64,000 nucleotides of DNA from 39-52-133 sp036523795 (GCA_036523795.1 DATDDN010000093.1:21691-85690), one strand, 5' to 3'; positions 1-9,166 are shown, numbered from the stretch's first letter. A program made the numbers and translations. Notes: generated by a model not told the origin, from the sequence alone.

Positions 1-1101
1 GAGGACATGATGGCTGCCGAGCGCGATGCCTGCGTGTTCTTTAACGTCCAGCGCATTGAAGCCGCCGTCAAGGCCGGCAAGTCGTTCACGATAGGCGACT
101 CCAAGGTGCCGGTGGTAGATGGCACGCCTGCTGCCAACAAGGATCCCAAGACCGCACTGACCTGCTATGTCCCGGTACCCAAGAACCCGCACGGCGTGAA
201 CATCAGCCCGGACGGTAAGTATTACGCCTGCTCAGGCAAATTGTCGCCCACTGCCACCCTGATCGAGCACGCGCTGGTGCTGAAATGGTTTGACGGCGAA
301 CTCAAGGAGCCACGTGACGCTGTCGTAGCGGAACCGGAAATCGGCCTGGGCCCGCTGCACACCGGCTTCGATGGCCGCGGCAACGCCTACACCACCCTGT
401 TCCTCGACAGCCAGATCGTGAAGTGGAACCTTGATGCAGCCATGAAATCATTCAAGGGCGACAAGGCAGCCAAGCCTGTGGTTGACCGCATCGATGTCCA
501 CTACCAGCCCGGACATGGTTTCACCTCCATGGGAGAAACCAAGGATGCGGACGGCAAATTCTTCATCTCGGACAACAAGTTCTCCAAGGATCGCCTGCTG
601 CCGGTAGGCCCACTGCATCCCGAAGTCGCGCAGATGATCGACATCAGCGGCGACAAGATGAAGCTGGTTGGCGAGCACACCACCTGGCCTGAGCCACACG
701 ACGCAATCATCGTGCGACGCGATCTGGTCAAGACGCGGCAAATCTACAATCTGGATGATTTCCCGCTTGCGACCAAAGATCCCAAGGACTGCAAAGTGGT
801 GCGCAATGGCAACAAGGTCACCGTGCACCTCACCTCGCAGGCGCCTACCATTGGCTTGCGTGAATTCAAGGTCAAGCGCGGCGACGAAGTGACCATCATA
901 CTGACCAATCTGGACAAGGTGGAAGATCTGACTCACGGCTTCGCGATTCCGAAATACAACATCAACTTCGTCGTGAATCCGCAGGAGACCAAATCCGTAA
1001 CCTTCAAGGCCGACAAGCCCGGCGTCTACTGGTGTTATTGCACGCATTTCTGTCATGCATTGCACCTGGAGATGCGCAGCCGAATGCTGGTCGAAAGATA
1101 A
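1..1101 (+). CDS. nosZ: Nitrous-oxide reductase, C-terminal part (5' end outside window)
   Basis: Periplasmic copper enzyme reducing N2O to N2, the last step of denitrification. The reading frame is open from base 1, so only the C-terminal ~366 residues are present. They cover the last blades of the CuZ propeller (PHGVNISPDGK, LHTGF, EPHDAI carry likely CuZ histidines) and the C-terminal CuA cupredoxin domain. The CuA ligand pattern is clear: a His in LTHGF, then CTHFCHALHLEM with both cysteines, the His and the Met. The position that is Trp in well-studied NosZ (CxWFC) is His here. A terminator follows 29 bp after the stop, so nosR probably has its own promoter. Identity is very secure. Confidence 0.97.
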   Translation, partial: EDMMAAERDACVFFNVQRIEAAVKAGKSFTIGDSKVPVVDGTPAANKDPKTALTCYVPVPKNPHGVNISPDGKYYACSGKLSPTATLIEHALVLKWFDGELKEPRDAVVAEPEIGLGPLHTGFDGRGNAYTTLFLDSQIVKWNLDAAMKSFKGDKAAKPVVDRIDVHYQPGHGFTSMGETKDADGKFFISDNKFSKDRLLPVGPLHPEVAQMIDISGDKMKLVGEHTTWPEPHDAIIVRRDLVKTRQIYNLDDFPLATKDPKDCKVVRNGNKVTVHLTSQAPTIGLREFKVKRGDEVTIILTNLDKVEDLTHGFAIPKYNINFVVNPQETKSVTFKADKPGVYWCYCTHFCHALHLEMRSRMLVER

Positions 1102-1129
1102 CGTCAGGCATAGATTCGCAGCGGGATGC

Positions 1130-1160
1130 AAAAGGGGGATTCTTGTGTCCCCCTTTTTTT
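1130..1160 (+). terminator. Rho-independent terminator after nosZ
   Basis: An AAAAGGGGGA arm pairs with TCCCCCTTTT across an 8-nt loop and runs directly into seven T residues. It lies between the nosZ stop and nosR, so it should end or attenuate the nosZ transcript. Confidence 0.85.
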
Positions 1161-1267
1161 CTGTCGTTTCCTATACAGAAATTTTATTGCCTGATCTAGA
1201 ATAGCCCGTGAATGACTCCCTGGTCACTCCGGCAGCAGGAACTCTCTACAACCAGAAAGATTCCGAC

Positions 1268-3442
1268 ATGTCCCACAAACCTTTTGCCATGTTGCAGCGC
1301 ATTCAGTTCTATCTCATCGTGATTGCGGTGAGCATGCTTCCATCCCTGTCACAGGCGGCATCGGGCACCTACGAAGCCCCCCTTCCCCCACAGCTTTCGA
1401 CTGATCCTGATTTGTGTGCTTACGTACCTTGCCAGGATGTCATTGCAGGCGCTGACAGTTTCTCCAAGCGCAAAGGCAGGCCTCCCTATGTCGAGGCCTA
1501 CCAGACCAGGAACGGCGAGAAGACACTGGTCGGTTACGTATTCCTGTCCACAGACATCGTGGACATTCCCGCTTATTCCGGAAAGCCGGTTGTCACCCTG
1601 ATCGGCATGGATACCAAGGGCATCATCACCGGCGCCAAAGTCCTGCGCCATAGCGAGCCGATTCTCCTGTTGGGCATTCCGGAGAGCGAGCTCGTCAAGT
1701 TCATCAACCAGTATGTAGGCAAATTCGTCGGCGACAAGATCGAGATCGGCAAGTCACGCGAAGCACAGGGATATATTGGCCTGGATGCGATTACCGGTGC
1801 GACGGTGACGGTGATTGCACAAAACCAGGTGATGCTGCGCAGCGGCATCGAGATTGCCAAGCAGGTGGGAATCATCAAACCGACCATCAGGCCACAGGCA
1901 AAATTCTCGGCATTTTCCGGCAAGCTGAGCTGGGATGAAATGATGAAGGAAGGCTCGATCCAGCGGCTGACCGTCTCGCCGGACGAGGTAGGTGCCAAGG
2001 GTGATGGTCCATACATCGACATGTATTTCGGCTACCTGAATGCACCGGCAGTGGGCAAGAGCGTGCTGGGCGAATACGGCTACAACAGCTTGATGTCGAG
2101 TCTGAAACCCGGGGAACATGCAATCTTCGTCATCGCCAGCGGGATGGAATCGTTCAAGGGCTCCGGCTTTGTGCGCGGCGGCATCTATGATCGAATTCTG
2201 GTCACGCAGGAAATGGATTCCTTTACCTTCCGCGACCTGGACTACCTCAACCTGTACGGCATTGAGGCAGCGGGTGCACCGGCCTATCGTGAAGCGGGCA
2301 TATTCATCATTCGCAGGGAAGGTTTCAGCGGCGCCTACCCCTGGAACATGGTGTTTCTGGCCAACAAGATCGACAAGGAAACCGGCGCCAAGACCTTTAC
2401 CAGCTTCGACAAGGAATACTGGTTGCCTGCCCGCTATCTGGAGGGCGGCAGGCCGCACGTTGAGCGTCCGGATCCGGTATGGCTCACCGTGTGGAAACAG
2501 AAGCCGCTTGAAATCGCATTGTTCGTCCTGCTGCTGACAGCCACTGCCGTGGTCTATAGCGTGCGCGACAAGCTGGTGCGTCGCTCCACACGCAAGAACA
2601 AACGCTGGATAAGCACGCCCAAGTACATCTTCTGGATCATCAGCGTCGGCTTTGCCGGTTTTTACCTGATGGCGCAACCCTCGATTACCCAGGTGCTGAC
2701 ATGGTTCCATTCGATCCTGTACAAGTGGCAATGGGAGCTGTTCCTGTCTGACCCGTTCATATTCATTTTCTGGTGGTTCATCATCATCACCGTCTTCATC
2801 TGGGGGCGCGGCCTGTTTTGCGGCTGGCTCTGCCCATATGGCGCACTGACCGAGCTGGCATACAAACTGGGGCGTGTTCTTGGGCTTAAACGTTATCAGT
2901 TCTTCCTTCCCCATGCGGTCCATAACAAACTGAAATGGCTCAAGTACGTCATCTTCCTTGTGTTGCTGGCCGTGTCGTTCTATTCCATGGGGCTGGCGGA
3001 AAAGATGGCGGAGGTTGAGCCCTTCAAGACCACCTTCCTGGTCGGCGTGTGGAACCGTTCCTGGCCCTATGTGCTGTTCTGGAGCATCCTGTTCGCCCTC
3101 GCATTCTTCACGGAACGCCCCTTCTGCAAGTATCTGTGCCCCCTCGGCGCAGGACTCGCCATTCCGTCGACCTTCCGCTTCTTTGGCATCAAACGCAAGA
3201 AGGAATGCGAAAGCTGTACTGCCTGTGCCGTCGGTTGCGGATCGCTCGCCATCAACGAAAAGGGCGAGATCGACCAACGCGAATGCCTGCTGTGCATGGA
3301 TTGCATGGTTATGTACTATGACCCGCATTCCTGCCCGCCCCTGTCGCAGGAACGCAAGCGGCGCGAGAAAGCGGGCCTGCCCCTGAGTTCGATTTCAGCG
3401 CAGGGGTATTACATTCCGATAAAGGAAATACCCAACAAGTAA
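1268..3442 (+). CDS. nosR: NosR, membrane flavo-iron-sulfur protein for N2O reduction
   Basis: NosR is the polytopic membrane flavoprotein needed for nos expression and for electron delivery to NosZ. An N-terminal signal peptide is followed by a periplasmic FMN-binding domain with the covalent-flavin motif DAITGATVT. Several transmembrane helices follow, with CGWLCP and CKYLCP motifs (NapH/NosR-type). The C-terminal ferredoxin region carries CESCTACAVGC and CLLCMDC. An upstream in-frame ATG at 1208 would add 20 polar residues. I prefer 1268 because it places the signal peptide at the N-terminus, though neither start has a strong ribosome binding site. A weak TAGAAT -10-like element at 1197-1202 would put the transcript start near 1209, which also favours the later start. 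Confidence 0.95.
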   Translation: MSHKPFAMLQRIQFYLIVIAVSMLPSLSQAASGTYEAPLPPQLSTDPDLCAYVPCQDVIAGADSFSKRKGRPPYVEAYQTRNGEKTLVGYVFLSTDIVDIPAYSGKPVVTLIGMDTKGIITGAKVLRHSEPILLLGIPESELVKFINQYVGKFVGDKIEIGKSREAQGYIGLDAITGATVTVIAQNQVMLRSGIEIAKQVGIIKPTIRPQAKFSAFSGKLSWDEMMKEGSIQRLTVSPDEVGAKGDGPYIDMYFGYLNAPAVGKSVLGEYGYNSLMSSLKPGEHAIFVIASGMESFKGSGFVRGGIYDRILVTQEMDSFTFRDLDYLNLYGIEAAGAPAYREAGIFIIRREGFSGAYPWNMVFLANKIDKETGAKTFTSFDKEYWLPARYLEGGRPHVERPDPVWLTVWKQKPLEIALFVLLLTATAVVYSVRDKLVRRSTRKNKRWISTPKYIFWIISVGFAGFYLMAQPSITQVLTWFHSILYKWQWELFLSDPFIFIFWWFIIITVFIWGRGLFCGWLCPYGALTELAYKLGRVLGLKRYQFFLPHAVHNKLKWLKYVIFLVLLAVSFYSMGLAEKMAEVEPFKTTFLVGVWNRSWPYVLFWSILFALAFFTERPFCKYLCPLGAGLAIPSTFRFFGIKRKKECESCTACAVGCGSLAINEKGEIDQRECLLCMDCMVMYYDPHSCPPLSQERKRREKAGLPLSSISAQGYYIPIKEIPNK

Positions 3443-3494
3443 CAGTAAGGACCGCAACAAATGGTGCATCACTGATCTTCTAAGGGGAGTTGTC

Positions 3495-3935
3495 ATGGTG
3501 GAACAGCATACATCTGAAAACAATCTTCCCTTGTCGCCTGGCGACAAGGATATGAGTCTGCTACAACGGCTTTGGGGGGAGGCCAAATACCACCTCTTCC
3601 CCTGGAGTCCCGGCTTCCTGGCACAGAGGCCCGCCATGTTTGCCGCCAGCGTGGGCCTGGCGGTTGCCGTCACAGTAAGCTGGATGCTGGCCGCAACCGG
3701 ACGCATTGCGCCTGCCGTCGTAATCGCCTGGTGGACCGGCTGGAGCGTGTATGAATGCATCTGCCGCATGCACTGCAAACCCTGGGTAAAAGAAGGGCCT
3801 TGGTGGGGCCAGCGATATCGACGCGCCAATGTACCCGACATGATTGCCTACGTGGCCACCAAGAACCTACTGATTGGTGCCATCCTGTTCTGGATCCTTT
3901 ATCTGCTGGGGGTATTACCGGGCGCAACCCGGTGA
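3495..3935 (+). CDS. Small membrane protein between nosR and nosD, function unknown
   Basis: A 146-residue protein with a strong ribosome binding site (AAGGGGAG, 5 nt before ATG). About 40 polar N-terminal residues are followed by two or three transmembrane helices. Between helices lies a cysteine-containing stretch, ECICRMHCKPW, with many Trp and Arg residues. I do not recognise the family. Its position inside the nos cluster, 52 bp after nosR and 66 bp before nosD, suggests a role in NosR/NosZ maturation or electron transfer. The three Cys and one His could hold a metal or cofactor, but that is conjecture. Confidence 0.8.
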   Translation: MVEQHTSENNLPLSPGDKDMSLLQRLWGEAKYHLFPWSPGFLAQRPAMFAASVGLAVAVTVSWMLAATGRIAPAVVIAWWTGWSVYECICRMHCKPWVKEGPWWGQRYRRANVPDMIAYVATKNLLIGAILFWILYLLGVLPGATR

Positions 3936-4001
3936 TCCAGACTGCCGACAGAGTCCAAAAACAAAACAGCCCATTCCTTACCTGCAACCAAGAAATACTT
4001 T

Positions 4002-5261
4002 GTGCAACAGTTAATTCTCTATTTATCCTTGTGCCTCCTGGCGCTGCCGGCGGCAGCGAAAGAGTGGCATGTGATTCCGGGCGGCTCCATTGCACAGGCC
4101 GTCAAATCTGCTGCATCAGGCGATACCGTCAAGGTCGAACGCGGTTATTACCATGAGCACCTCATCATCAACAAACCGCTCACCCTGGTCGGCATTAATC
4201 GACCGACCATAAGCGGCGACAACGAACCCGGCGATGTGATCCGCATCAATGCCCGTGACGTCCACATCGAAGGTTTCATCGTGCGTGATAGCGGGGACAG
4301 CCTGGACGCGCAGAATGCGGGAATCTACATTGCGCCCGGCTCCGATCGCGCCCTGATCCGCAACAACGACCTGACCTATGACCTGTTTGGCCTGTGGATC
4401 GAAAAATCCAACGATGTACAGATAGACGGCAACCTGATCACCGGCAAGCGCGATCTCCAGTCCTCCCAGCGTGGCAACGGCATTCAGCTCTACAACACCG
4501 TCGGCGCGCAAATCACTGGCAACAATATCAGCTTCACCCGCGACGGCATCTACGTGGATGTCTCCCACCACGCACTGTTTCGCGGCAACAAGATGCACCA
4601 TCTGCGTTATGGCACGCATTACATGAATTCCTACTACAACGTCTGGGAAGGCAACGAGTCCTATCTCAATCGCGGCGGACTTGCGCTCATGGAAGTGCGC
4701 AACCTGATCGTTCGAAATAATATTGCCTGGGGAAATATCGACCATGGCATCATGTTGCGCACCATCCAGGATTCGGTCATCGAGGGCAATGTGGTAGCGG
4801 GAAATGCGCGCGGATTTTTCATCTACGACGCTGAATACAACACCCTGAAAGACAACCTGGTTGTCGGCAATCGAGTCGGGGTGCACCTGTGGGCTGGCTC
4901 CATACATAACAAGGTGGAAGGCAACGACTTCATCGCCAACCAGGATCAGATAAAGTACGTGGCTTCGCGGGATGAATTGTGGGGCGGGGAGCGCGGCAAT
5001 TACTGGAGCAACTATGTGGGCTGGGATCGCGATGCAAACGGCATCGGCGATGTTCCCTATGAAGCGAACGACATCGTCGATCGAATGACCTGGAAATACC
5101 CGATGGTAAAACTCCTGCTGAATAGCCCGGCAGTACAGACCTTGCGCCTGGTTTCGCAGCAATTCCCCCTGCTGCGCTCCCCTTCCGTAGTGGATCGCAA
5201 ACCGCACATGCGCCCCTTTCACGAAAACTGGAGTCACTGGCTTGAAAAACAACGTCATTGA
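4002..5261 (+). CDS. nosD: NosD, periplasmic copper-maturation beta-helix protein
   Basis: NosD is the periplasmic partner of the NosFY ABC transporter and is required to assemble the CuZ centre of NosZ. The 419-residue protein starts with a signal peptide ending near PAAAKEW, followed by a right-handed parallel beta-helix made of repeated short Asn/Gly-rich turns (for example LIRNNDL, IVRNNIA, VIEGNVV). This is the usual length for NosD. The start is GTG at 4002 and the ribosome binding site is weak. Its last 20 bases overlap nosF, so the two are probably translationally coupled. Confidence 0.95.
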   Translation: MQQLILYLSLCLLALPAAAKEWHVIPGGSIAQAVKSAASGDTVKVERGYYHEHLIINKPLTLVGINRPTISGDNEPGDVIRINARDVHIEGFIVRDSGDSLDAQNAGIYIAPGSDRALIRNNDLTYDLFGLWIEKSNDVQIDGNLITGKRDLQSSQRGNGIQLYNTVGAQITGNNISFTRDGIYVDVSHHALFRGNKMHHLRYGTHYMNSYYNVWEGNESYLNRGGLALMEVRNLIVRNNIAWGNIDHGIMLRTIQDSVIEGNVVAGNARGFFIYDAEYNTLKDNLVVGNRVGVHLWAGSIHNKVEGNDFIANQDQIKYVASRDELWGGERGNYWSNYVGWDRDANGIGDVPYEANDIVDRMTWKYPMVKLLLNSPAVQTLRLVSQQFPLLRSPSVVDRKPHMRPFHENWSHWLEKQRH

Positions 5262-6153
5262 GGTAAGCGCCGCAACAAAGCACTTTGGGGAAGTTCACGC
5301 GGTTGACGGCGTCAATCTTGCCGTGCGCGAAGGCGAGATATTCGGACTGATCGGGCACAACGGCGCAGGCAAGAGCACGCTGTTCAAGATGATGCTTGGC
5401 CTCATTCCCGCGAGCTCGGGCGAAATTCGCATTCATGGCCAGTCGATACGGGGTGAGGCATTTCGCCGCGTGCGCCGCAACATCGGTTACCTGCCGGAAA
5501 ATGTTGTCTTTTACGACAACCTGACCGGACTGGAAACACTGAACTTTTTTGCGGACCTGAAGAGCGTCAACAAGAGCATGTGTACCGAATTGCTGGACAA
5601 GGTCGGACTCGGCCATGCCGCCACGCGCCGTGTACGCGGCTATTCCAAGGGCATGCGACAGCGACTCGGATTTGCCCAGGCCATGCTGGGCAAACCGGCC
5701 ATCCTGTTTCTCGATGAACCCACCAGCGGCCTCGATCCGGAAGGCATCAGGGAGTTTTATCAGATCCTGCGGGAGATGCGCGAACAGGGGGTAACCGTCA
5801 TCCTGACCTCGCACATTCTGGCGGAGATCCAGGAACGCGTGGACCGGCTGGCAATCATGAAGATGGGCAAAATCCAGGCCCTGGGCACCGTGCAGAGCTT
5901 GCGCGAGGAAATGAAGTTGCCGCTGCTGATCGAGATCAGAATGCAGCACGGCACGCTGAATGACCTCAGTGCCGCCCTCGCCCCCCTCGGCCTGCAGGAG
6001 ACGGTGGCAGCGGATGGCGCAATGCTGTTGCGCTGCCCGCGCGAGTCGAAGATGGACGTCCTGACCCTGCTGACCGGGCTGGACGGCAAGGTGGCGGACC
6101 TGCATGTGCGCGAACCTTCACTGGAAGATGTATTCCTGGGTTACTCGGAATGA
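5242..6153 (+). CDS. nosF: NosF, ABC transporter ATPase for CuZ maturation
   Basis: Cytoplasmic ATPase of the NosDFY complex. Walker A is GHNGAGKST near residue 37, the signature is YSKGMRQRLG and Walker B is ILFLDEPTSGLDP. The C-terminal extension after the ATPase core is typical for this family. Translation starts at TTG 5242, with GGAG eight nt upstream, inside the 3' end of nosD. The stop overlaps the start of nosY as ATGA. Confidence 0.95.
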   Translation: MKNNVIEVSAATKHFGEVHAVDGVNLAVREGEIFGLIGHNGAGKSTLFKMMLGLIPASSGEIRIHGQSIRGEAFRRVRRNIGYLPENVVFYDNLTGLETLNFFADLKSVNKSMCTELLDKVGLGHAATRRVRGYSKGMRQRLGFAQAMLGKPAILFLDEPTSGLDPEGIREFYQILREMREQGVTVILTSHILAEIQERVDRLAIMKMGKIQALGTVQSLREEMKLPLLIEIRMQHGTLNDLSAALAPLGLQETVAADGAMLLRCPRESKMDVLTLLTGLDGKVADLHVREPSLEDVFLGYSE

Positions 6154-6980
6154 GCGAAATGTTAAACATTGAGTGGCATCAAATCGGCGTGGTTGCATCC
6201 AAGGAGTTCTGGGACCGCATCCGCAATCGCTGGGTGCTGGCGGTGGCTGCAGTGTTCACCACCTTTGCCCTGATCATCGCCTATTTCGGCGCGGCACAGC
6301 AGGGCGCTGTCGGCTTCCATGGCATCGACGTGACGATTGCCAGCCTGGTCTCCCTGGTCATCTATCTCATCCCGCTGATTGCGCTTATCCTCGGCTACGA
6401 TGCCGTTGTCGGCGAACGCGAGCGCGGATCCCTGGATCTGCTCCTGTCCATGCCCATCACCCGCTTCGAGCTTCTGTTCGGCAAATTCTGCGGCCTGGCG
6501 GCGGCGCTGGCGTTCTCCACCCTCGCGGGTTTCGGACTGGTCGGGCTCTTCCTCTCCTATCAGCTTGATACCGCTTCGCTGCTGCATTATGCAGGCTTCA
6601 TGCTGAGTGCCCTCATGATGGGCCTGGCGTTCCTGAGCATGGCGGTGGCGGTTTCGGTAATCGCCTCCGACCGCACCAGCGCAAGCGGCTTCGCCATTGC
6701 CTTGTGGTTCTTCTTCGTGCTGGTGTTCGACCTGCTGTTGCTGGGCGCATTGGTGGTAACGGGCGGCGAATACGGCGGCAACATATTCCCCTATCTGTTG
6801 TTCCTGAATCCGGCCGACATCTTCCGCATCCTCAACATTTTTGGCATGGAGGAAGTCAAGGCGCTTTACGGCCTGGCGACCGTGTTCCCGGAGCATCTGG
6901 CTAACCCCTGGTTGCTGACGACAGCAATGCTGATATGGATAGTTGCTCCCCTCGGATTCGCTTCATGGAGATTCAAATGA
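6150..6980 (+). CDS. nosY: NosY, ABC transporter permease for CuZ maturation
   Basis: A 276-residue integral membrane protein with about six hydrophobic segments, of the ABC-2 permease type. It partners NosF and NosD. The conserved cytoplasmic stretch GYDAVVGERERGSLDLLLS is typical of these permeases. Start and stop overlap nosF and nosL by ATGA, so nosDFYL are one translationally coupled block. Confidence 0.95.
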   Translation: MSEMLNIEWHQIGVVASKEFWDRIRNRWVLAVAAVFTTFALIIAYFGAAQQGAVGFHGIDVTIASLVSLVIYLIPLIALILGYDAVVGERERGSLDLLLSMPITRFELLFGKFCGLAAALAFSTLAGFGLVGLFLSYQLDTASLLHYAGFMLSALMMGLAFLSMAVAVSVIASDRTSASGFAIALWFFFVLVFDLLLLGALVVTGGEYGGNIFPYLLFLNPADIFRILNIFGMEEVKALYGLATVFPEHLANPWLLTTAMLIWIVAPLGFASWRFK

Positions 6981-7486
6981 AAAACAGAAGATCGCTGTTG
7001 CTGGCAGTGCTGCTCACCACGCTCGCTCTCGGTTGCAGCAAGAAGGAGGAGGCTGTCAAAGCCATAGAAATCGACCGCACCACTTCCTGTGCGCTGGATG
7101 GCATGATCCTCATGGACTATCCCGGCCCCAAGGCACAGATCCAGTACGACAAAGGGGAACCGGATTTCTTCTGCGACACGATGGAGATGTTCTCGATCTA
7201 CCTGCGCCCGGAACAGAAGAGGCACATAACCGGCGTGTTCACCCAGGATATGGGCAAGACTTCCTGGGAGAACCCAGCGGGAAACTGGATAGATGCAAGA
7301 ACTGCCTACTATGTTCTGGGCAGCAAGAAACTGGGTTCAATGGGACCGACGCTCGCTTCCTTCGCGCGGGTGGAGGATGCCCAGGCCTTCGCCACGAAGT
7401 TCGGTGGAAAAGTGCTCAAGTTTGACGAAGTGACGCTGAACATGGTCTCGCTGGACGGCGGCGCACAACATGATGAAAGGATGTAG
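6977..7486 (+). CDS. nosL: NosL, outer-membrane copper chaperone lipoprotein
   Basis: NosL is a Cu(I)-binding lipoprotein that delivers copper for NosZ assembly. The start at 6977 has GGAG six nt upstream and overlaps the nosY stop; longer starts would break the signal peptide. The lipobox LALGC places the lipidated Cys at residue 20. A CALDGMILMDYPGP motif follows, matching the Cys/Met copper-binding site of the family. The C-terminal part contains the conserved region around GSMGPTLASF. It is 169 residues long, normal for NosL. Confidence 0.94.
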   Translation: MKNRRSLLLAVLLTTLALGCSKKEEAVKAIEIDRTTSCALDGMILMDYPGPKAQIQYDKGEPDFFCDTMEMFSIYLRPEQKRHITGVFTQDMGKTSWENPAGNWIDARTAYYVLGSKKLGSMGPTLASFARVEDAQAFATKFGGKVLKFDEVTLNMVSLDGGAQHDERM

Positions 7487-7488
7487 GC

Positions 7489-7761
7489 ATGAAAAGCTAT
7501 TTTGAAGGGCTGGATCCGGACGACGCGGAGCTGATCGAATCATTATCGCGTGCGACTTATGTGTTGCGCGAAAATCGGAAACTGCTGCTGGATCAGCATG
7601 GGGCAGCAAATGAACAGGCATTGCTGGAGAAGATCGCTGCCGGCGAAATCGCGGAACACCCGGCCTACGAGCACTATCTGAGCGCGCGCATCCTGACTGC
7701 AACGCGGGACGCAGTCCGCGATGAGCTGGGCATATTCCTGCAGGAGGCAAAAACGACATGA
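7489..7761 (+). CDS. Conserved-looking small protein in the nos cluster, unknown
   Basis: A 90-residue soluble, acidic and helical protein. It starts 2 bp after nosL, with AGGATG upstream, and its stop overlaps the next start (ATGA). There are no cysteines, no signal peptide and no recognised domain. Tight coupling to nosL and to the following gene argues that it is real and belongs to the nos operon. Confidence 0.75.
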   Translation: MKSYFEGLDPDDAELIESLSRATYVLRENRKLLLDQHGAANEQALLEKIAAGEIAEHPAYEHYLSARILTATRDAVRDELGIFLQEAKTT

Positions 7762-8114
7762 GCCTGCACCTTGATCTTCAGGCACGCATCCAGTCGCACT
7801 ACGCAGACCGCCTCGATGGTGAAACACAAATCAAGCAGGATGCGCTGATTGCCCTGTTCGATACCGGACTCGCACTCGAGCTGCGTTATCTCAACCCGAA
7901 TGAGTACTCCATACAATGGGCATGGGGCGATGCAGAATTGCGCATCGACACGGCACCTCTGCACAGGGAATTGCCAACCTTCCCCAACCACCTTCACGAT
8001 GCCGATGCCAGGCTGCAGGCAGACCCCCTGACGGTGCCCGGCAATGCCCCTTGGGACAACGTCAGGCAACTGCTTGATCGATTGCTGCAAGACCCCCTTC
8101 TCGAATCCGCTTGA
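7758..8114 (+). CDS. Small cytoplasmic protein in the nos cluster, unknown
   Basis: A 118-residue protein without signal peptide, cysteines or membrane segments. It overlaps the preceding gene by ATGA and is followed 16 bp later by the second nosL-like gene. The central part (LELRYLNPNEYSIQWAWGD) looks like a compact beta-rich fold. I do not recognise a family. Its position suggests a cytoplasmic accessory role in nitrous-oxide reductase maturation or regulation. Confidence 0.75.
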   Translation: MSLHLDLQARIQSHYADRLDGETQIKQDALIALFDTGLALELRYLNPNEYSIQWAWGDAELRIDTAPLHRELPTFPNHLHDADARLQADPLTVPGNAPWDNVRQLLDRLLQDPLLESA

Positions 8115-8130
8115 TCAGAAAGGAAGACAG

Positions 8131-8634
8131 ATGCAAGCCAGAATGCTGCCGCAGTTCATCGTGTTGATGCTCGCCTTTTCATTTTCCCCAACTGCAGTCC
8201 ACGCAGGCGAAGACTTTGCACCTCAAACCATAGCCCAATCGGAGAGATGCCCCGTCTGCGGGATGTACCCTGCCCGCTTTCCGCAGTGGCATGCACAGAT
8301 AGTCTTCCGGGATGGAGAGCACACCAGTTTCGATTCCGCGGCCGAGGTGTTCCGCTTCCTCAACGATATGGCGCAATACGACAGCAAGCATGCTGCGGCG
8401 GATATCGGCAAGATTTTTGTGCCCGCATACGGCACCGGAGCATGGCTCGACGCCAGATTATCCTTCTTTGTCGCAGGCTCAAAAGCCAAAGGCCCGATGG
8501 GTAGCGATTTCCCCGCCTTCGCCAGCAAGGAAGAAGCCATCCGTTTTACGCAAACGTCCGGCGGCAAGATGCTCACCTTCGACCAGGCCACCGCTGCAGT
8601 ACTGGCTGACAGCAGTCATATGCATACGCACTGA
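8131..8634 (+). CDS. Second NosL-family copper-binding protein
   Basis: A 167-residue exported NosL-like protein. The start at 8131 has AAGGAAG four nt upstream. The signal peptide ends near VHAGED, and there is no lipobox, unlike the first NosL. The copper motif is RCPVCGMYPARFPQW, with the CxxCGM core, and the C-terminal region aligns by eye with NosL (GPMGSDFPAF against GSMGPTLASF). It ends in a His/Met tail (SSHMHTH). It may be a soluble periplasmic copper carrier working between NosL and NosD. It is the last gene before a strong terminator. Confidence 0.88.
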   Translation: MQARMLPQFIVLMLAFSFSPTAVHAGEDFAPQTIAQSERCPVCGMYPARFPQWHAQIVFRDGEHTSFDSAAEVFRFLNDMAQYDSKHAAADIGKIFVPAYGTGAWLDARLSFFVAGSKAKGPMGSDFPAFASKEEAIRFTQTSGGKMLTFDQATAAVLADSSHMHTH

Positions 8635-8652
8635 CAGGACACTGCAAATGAA

Positions 8653-8673
8653 AAGGGGGCCAGCGGCCCCCTT
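8653..8673. terminator. Bidirectional terminator between nosL2 and cytochrome c gene
   Basis: A GGGGGCC/GGCCCCC stem with a 3-nt loop is flanked by AA and TT, so it works for the convergent genes on both sides. The T-tract is better on the minus strand (four Ts). Confidence 0.85.
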
Positions 8674-8696
8674 CCTGTCTGATGCGGCAACTGGTC

Positions 8697-9116
8697 TTAC
8701 TTGGCCTTGCTCACCATGTAATCGACGCCTGCTTTCACGTCATCATCCGACAACGAAGGATTGGCCCCCTTGGCCGGCATCGCGCCTTTCTTGCCAGTAA
8801 AGCCCTTAAGCGCATGGTCATAGAGAGTTGGCATCCCTTGGGCAATGCGTGGGCCCCAGTCGTCCTTGTTGCCGAGGATTGGCGCGCCTGCCGCACCGGT
8901 CTGATGGCACATCGAGCAAGTAGCCTTGAACACCTTCTCGCCTTTTGCTGCCTGGTCGTTGCCCGCAGCAGCTTCGGCCGGCTTGGCGGTTTCGGCTGGC
9001 TTGGCTGCTTCAGCCGCAGGCTGGGCAGAAGTCTGCGCCCCTTCCTTCTTGTCGCAGCCTCCAAGTGCCAGTGTGATAAGCAATGCAGTAATAAGCTTGT
9101 TACGAGTGTCCATCAT
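8697..9116 (-). CDS. Class I c-type cytochrome lipoprotein (cytochrome c5-like)
   Basis: A small monohaem cytochrome, probably an electron carrier at the periplasmic face. The signal peptide ends in the lipobox LALGGC (Cys21). A 35-residue Ala/Pro/Glu-rich linker follows, then the haem site CSMCH (Cys67, Cys70, His71). A KGAMPAKG motif supplies the likely axial Met, as in cytochrome c5. AAGGAG lies eight nt before the first of two ATG codons. An FNR-type box and -10 element upstream predict anaerobic induction. It sits tail-to-tail with the nos cluster and is a candidate electron donor for denitrification or for the copper-oxidase operon. Confidence 0.92.
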   Translation of the reverse strand: MMDTRNKLITALLITLALGGCDKKEGAQTSAQPAAEAAKPAETAKPAEAAAGNDQAAKGEKVFKATCSMCHQTGAAGAPILGNKDDWGPRIAQGMPTLYDHALKGFTGKKGAMPAKGANPSLSDDDVKAGVDYMVSKAK

Positions 9117-9166
9117 GAGTCCAGCTCCTTAACGTTGATTGATAAAAACTGCCATTTCAAATACAC

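Noticed and set aside
1160..1268. FNR box in front of nosR
   Set aside because: I looked for TTGAN-N4-NTCAA in the nosZ-nosR gap and found no acceptable match.
1754..3328. Long minus-strand frame opposite nosR (524 codons)
   Set aside because: It lies fully antisense to a well-recognised gene, has no family features and no ribosome binding site. High GC makes such shadows common.
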